Of a DNA stretch of 64,000 nt, positions 62,590-64,000 are shown in pieces. Below the pieces are notes generated by a model that worked only from the letters and a program-made list of their open reading frames with translations, was not told where the DNA came from and did not search any database. Source of the DNA: Oscheius sp. JU75 (Eukaryota > Nematoda > Chromadorea > Rhabditida > Rhabditidae); NCBI GenBank assembly GCA_037178855.1, contig JASJZC010000006.1, positions 7,192,001-7,256,000 on the forward strand. The letters are read 5' to 3'. The number at the start of each line of letters is the position of its first letter. The stretch's first letter is position 1. A program made the position numbers and the translations under genes.

Positions 62590-63825
62590 ATGCTTAGTAG
62601 GAATAGTCTTTCTCTAACCAGAACTCTCTGTTCTGCAATTGTGGATCGTGAAGCTATGCTCTACGCAAAAAGGCTAACATACAAAGGTGGAAAGGGCGAT
62701 GATATAACGGTCGATGCTATCTACCAGGTACATTTTGAGAGTCACTACTGAAGAGACAATGCCAGGACACCCATCCTCGAGGAGGTGGTCGAGCCACGGT
62801 TTTGGCCCAACATGGCTCGCCAGGAACACACAACGACTTCAAATATGTGACGCCAGCTTTGAGAGACAAAGATATTCGAGTCGTTTCCATCAACTATCCT
62901 GGTCATGGGTTCACTCAGAGTGGGTTAGCAGTGAAGAACATCTATGTGTCTCTTCAGACGACCGTCGATTGACTTGGGAAAACCATGAGAGGAATAACTT
63001 CACCCGGACTCTTATGCATTCGTTGGAACTGTTCGGTAAAAAGAATCTTGTCTTCTTGGGACATTCGAGAGGCGGCGAAAACTCTCTTCAGCTGGCGGTC
63101 GAGTACATTGTATGTCTAGTTGACGGTTGAAAGGATCTTCTCTTCCAGGATGACTGTGTTGGAGTGATCATGCTAAATTGTCCTGGTCTGCGAATGCATC
63201 GCGGAATCCGCCCCTATTGGCCCTTGGAAATGGTCATGAAAATCACGTCGATTGACTTCATGAAGCCCATGATGTATCCCATCACCGGATTCAGTAAGTT
63301 TGTACAGGTCCCAAATATCGAATTGTAGTGTACAACAAAGTTCTTGGTCTGAAATGTTCTAGCGGAGAAGTCGCTGCTACATCGATGCTTCCCTTGAGAA
63401 CATTTGCCTTTCAAGGACTGAAACCGCTGGCTGAGGTCGTGTCTATTCATCCCACAGTAAGTCAACAAGGTTCGTGAGCAAGAAAAGTTCAGGTCCGATT
63501 GATGTATGGGTTCTCAGGGAGTGACTTTCTTATAGAGCGAGAGAACTCGGAAGAACTTGCTCAGTGTTTCCAGGGTCGAAGACATGTGGTGAGTTAAAAA
63601 GAAGACGAGAAAAAAAGAAGAAAAACTCAGGAATGTCACACAAAGAAGGATCCAATTGATGATCTCCGAATCCGAACAGAAATCAAAGAACATTTTCAAG
63701 AGGGAGGTCGGATCCTGACTGCCTTTTTTGCCAAAGAAGACCACTTTCTTCAGAAACATAGAGCATCCTCTATTGTCGACGCGATTGATGCAATGATCTC
63801 GAACCATGAGAAATCGTCGCAGTAG
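62590..63825 (+). CDS. Alpha/beta hydrolase, DUF1057 type (copy 2)
   Basis: Tandem paralogue starting 95 bp after copy 1, its ATG immediately after a ggattcag acceptor, so probably a downstream operon gene. Exon 1 starts MLSRNSLSLTRTLCSAIVD, leader-like. Exon 2 holds ATVLAQHGSPGTHNDFKYV. Further blocks are RVVSINYPGHGF, NLVFLGHSRGGENSLQLA (nucleophile Ser), GVIMLNCPGLRMHRGIRPYW, LMYGFSGSDFLIERE and FFAKEDHFLQKHRASSIVDA (likely catalytic His). It ends NHEKSSQ. Seven or eight exons; about 340 residues. All catalytic residues appear intact. An acceptor at about 62771 (gccag) fits the paralogue's exon 2 start. Confidence 0.86.
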
Positions 63826-63922
63826 TCAAACTTTGTACTCAGTTGCACTTTACACTTTCGCACTTTCTAGTCTCGTTCTTCTAGTCACTTCTTCTGAATT
63901 ATTTGTTTACTTTTGTTGCAGA

Positions 63923-64000
63923 ATGACCGTCCGCGCCATTTGTCGAGCCATATTCGCTCGCTCAAGCCCCCTTCAGCCACAGGTAGTATCTTCTTTCTTC
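63923..64000 (+). CDS. 5' exon of a gene running off the window
   Basis: An exon from the ATG at 63923 encodes MTVRAICRAIFARSSPLQPQ, then a gtagta donor at 63983. The peptide is arginine-rich without acids, like a mitochondrial targeting sequence. The ATG lies 2 nt after a gttgcag acceptor and 98 bp after the copy 2 hydrolase stop, so this looks like a third gene of the same operon-like run. The mature product lies outside the window. Confidence 0.6.
   Translation, partial: MTVRAICRAIFARSSPLQPQVVSSFF

Overview
This window is animal nuclear DNA, most likely from a nematode. It is compact: about 26 protein-coding genes in 64 kb, split by many small introns, mostly 35-48 nt. Nematode affinity is suggested by two tandem hydrolases of the DUF1057 type (a family I know mainly from Caenorhabditis), a SEL-12-like presenilin, a single-WW YAP, a DEG/ENaC channel, and 3' splice acceptors sitting 0-6 nt before many start codons, as expected for spliced-leader trans-splicing. 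I cannot name the species. No ribosomal RNA, tRNA or CRISPR array was recognised. For spliced genes the coordinates run from start codon to stop codon and include introns.

Left third (1-26.9 kb): an FNDC3-type fibronectin III membrane protein (+); a beta-arrestin (-); about 2.9 kb without a recognisable gene; a beta-class carbonic anhydrase (-); a cluster of O-methyltransferases (two on -, one intact and one 5'-truncated copy on +); then a minus-strand run of an ACSF3-type acyl-CoA synthetase, mitochondrial ribosomal protein L28 and a short ribophorin II/Swp1-like OST subunit. After that comes a decayed-looking F-box-like region carrying two terminal-inverted-repeat elements, one a 441-bp near-perfect foldback with 8-bp target duplications.

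Middle (26.9-50.7 kb): a gene-poor stretch of about 4.3 kb precedes a YAP/Yorkie homologue. Next is a long MUN/C2 exocytosis gene (BAIAP3/Munc13-4-like) with three other genes nested in two of its introns: a secreted helical protein, a two-LIM protein and a small coiled-coil protein. A secreted TSP1-Kunitz protein follows, then a dead mariner copy, a head-to-head pair (small one-TM protein and a TLCD1/2-like TLC protein), thymidylate synthase, a CtIP/COM-1 homologue and prefoldin subunit 6.

Right end (50.7-64 kb): about 3.4 kb with no confident gene, then a DEG/ENaC channel with a furin-type site, a tiny membrane protein, presenilin, two tandem DUF1057 alpha/beta hydrolases and the first exon of a gene that runs off the window.

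The most unusual signals are a minority class of ultra-short introns (23-27 nt), found in two unrelated genes and needed to restore both reading frames exactly; operon-like runs of genes 95-130 bp apart with acceptors directly before the ATG; the nested genes; a ribophorin II of only about 300 residues; and a dispersed repeat of about 180 bp in at least three copies. Functions span vesicle release, Hippo signalling, Notch/gamma-secretase, DNA end resection, ER glycosylation and nucleotide synthesis. Apart from the paralogue clusters I see no shared pathway.
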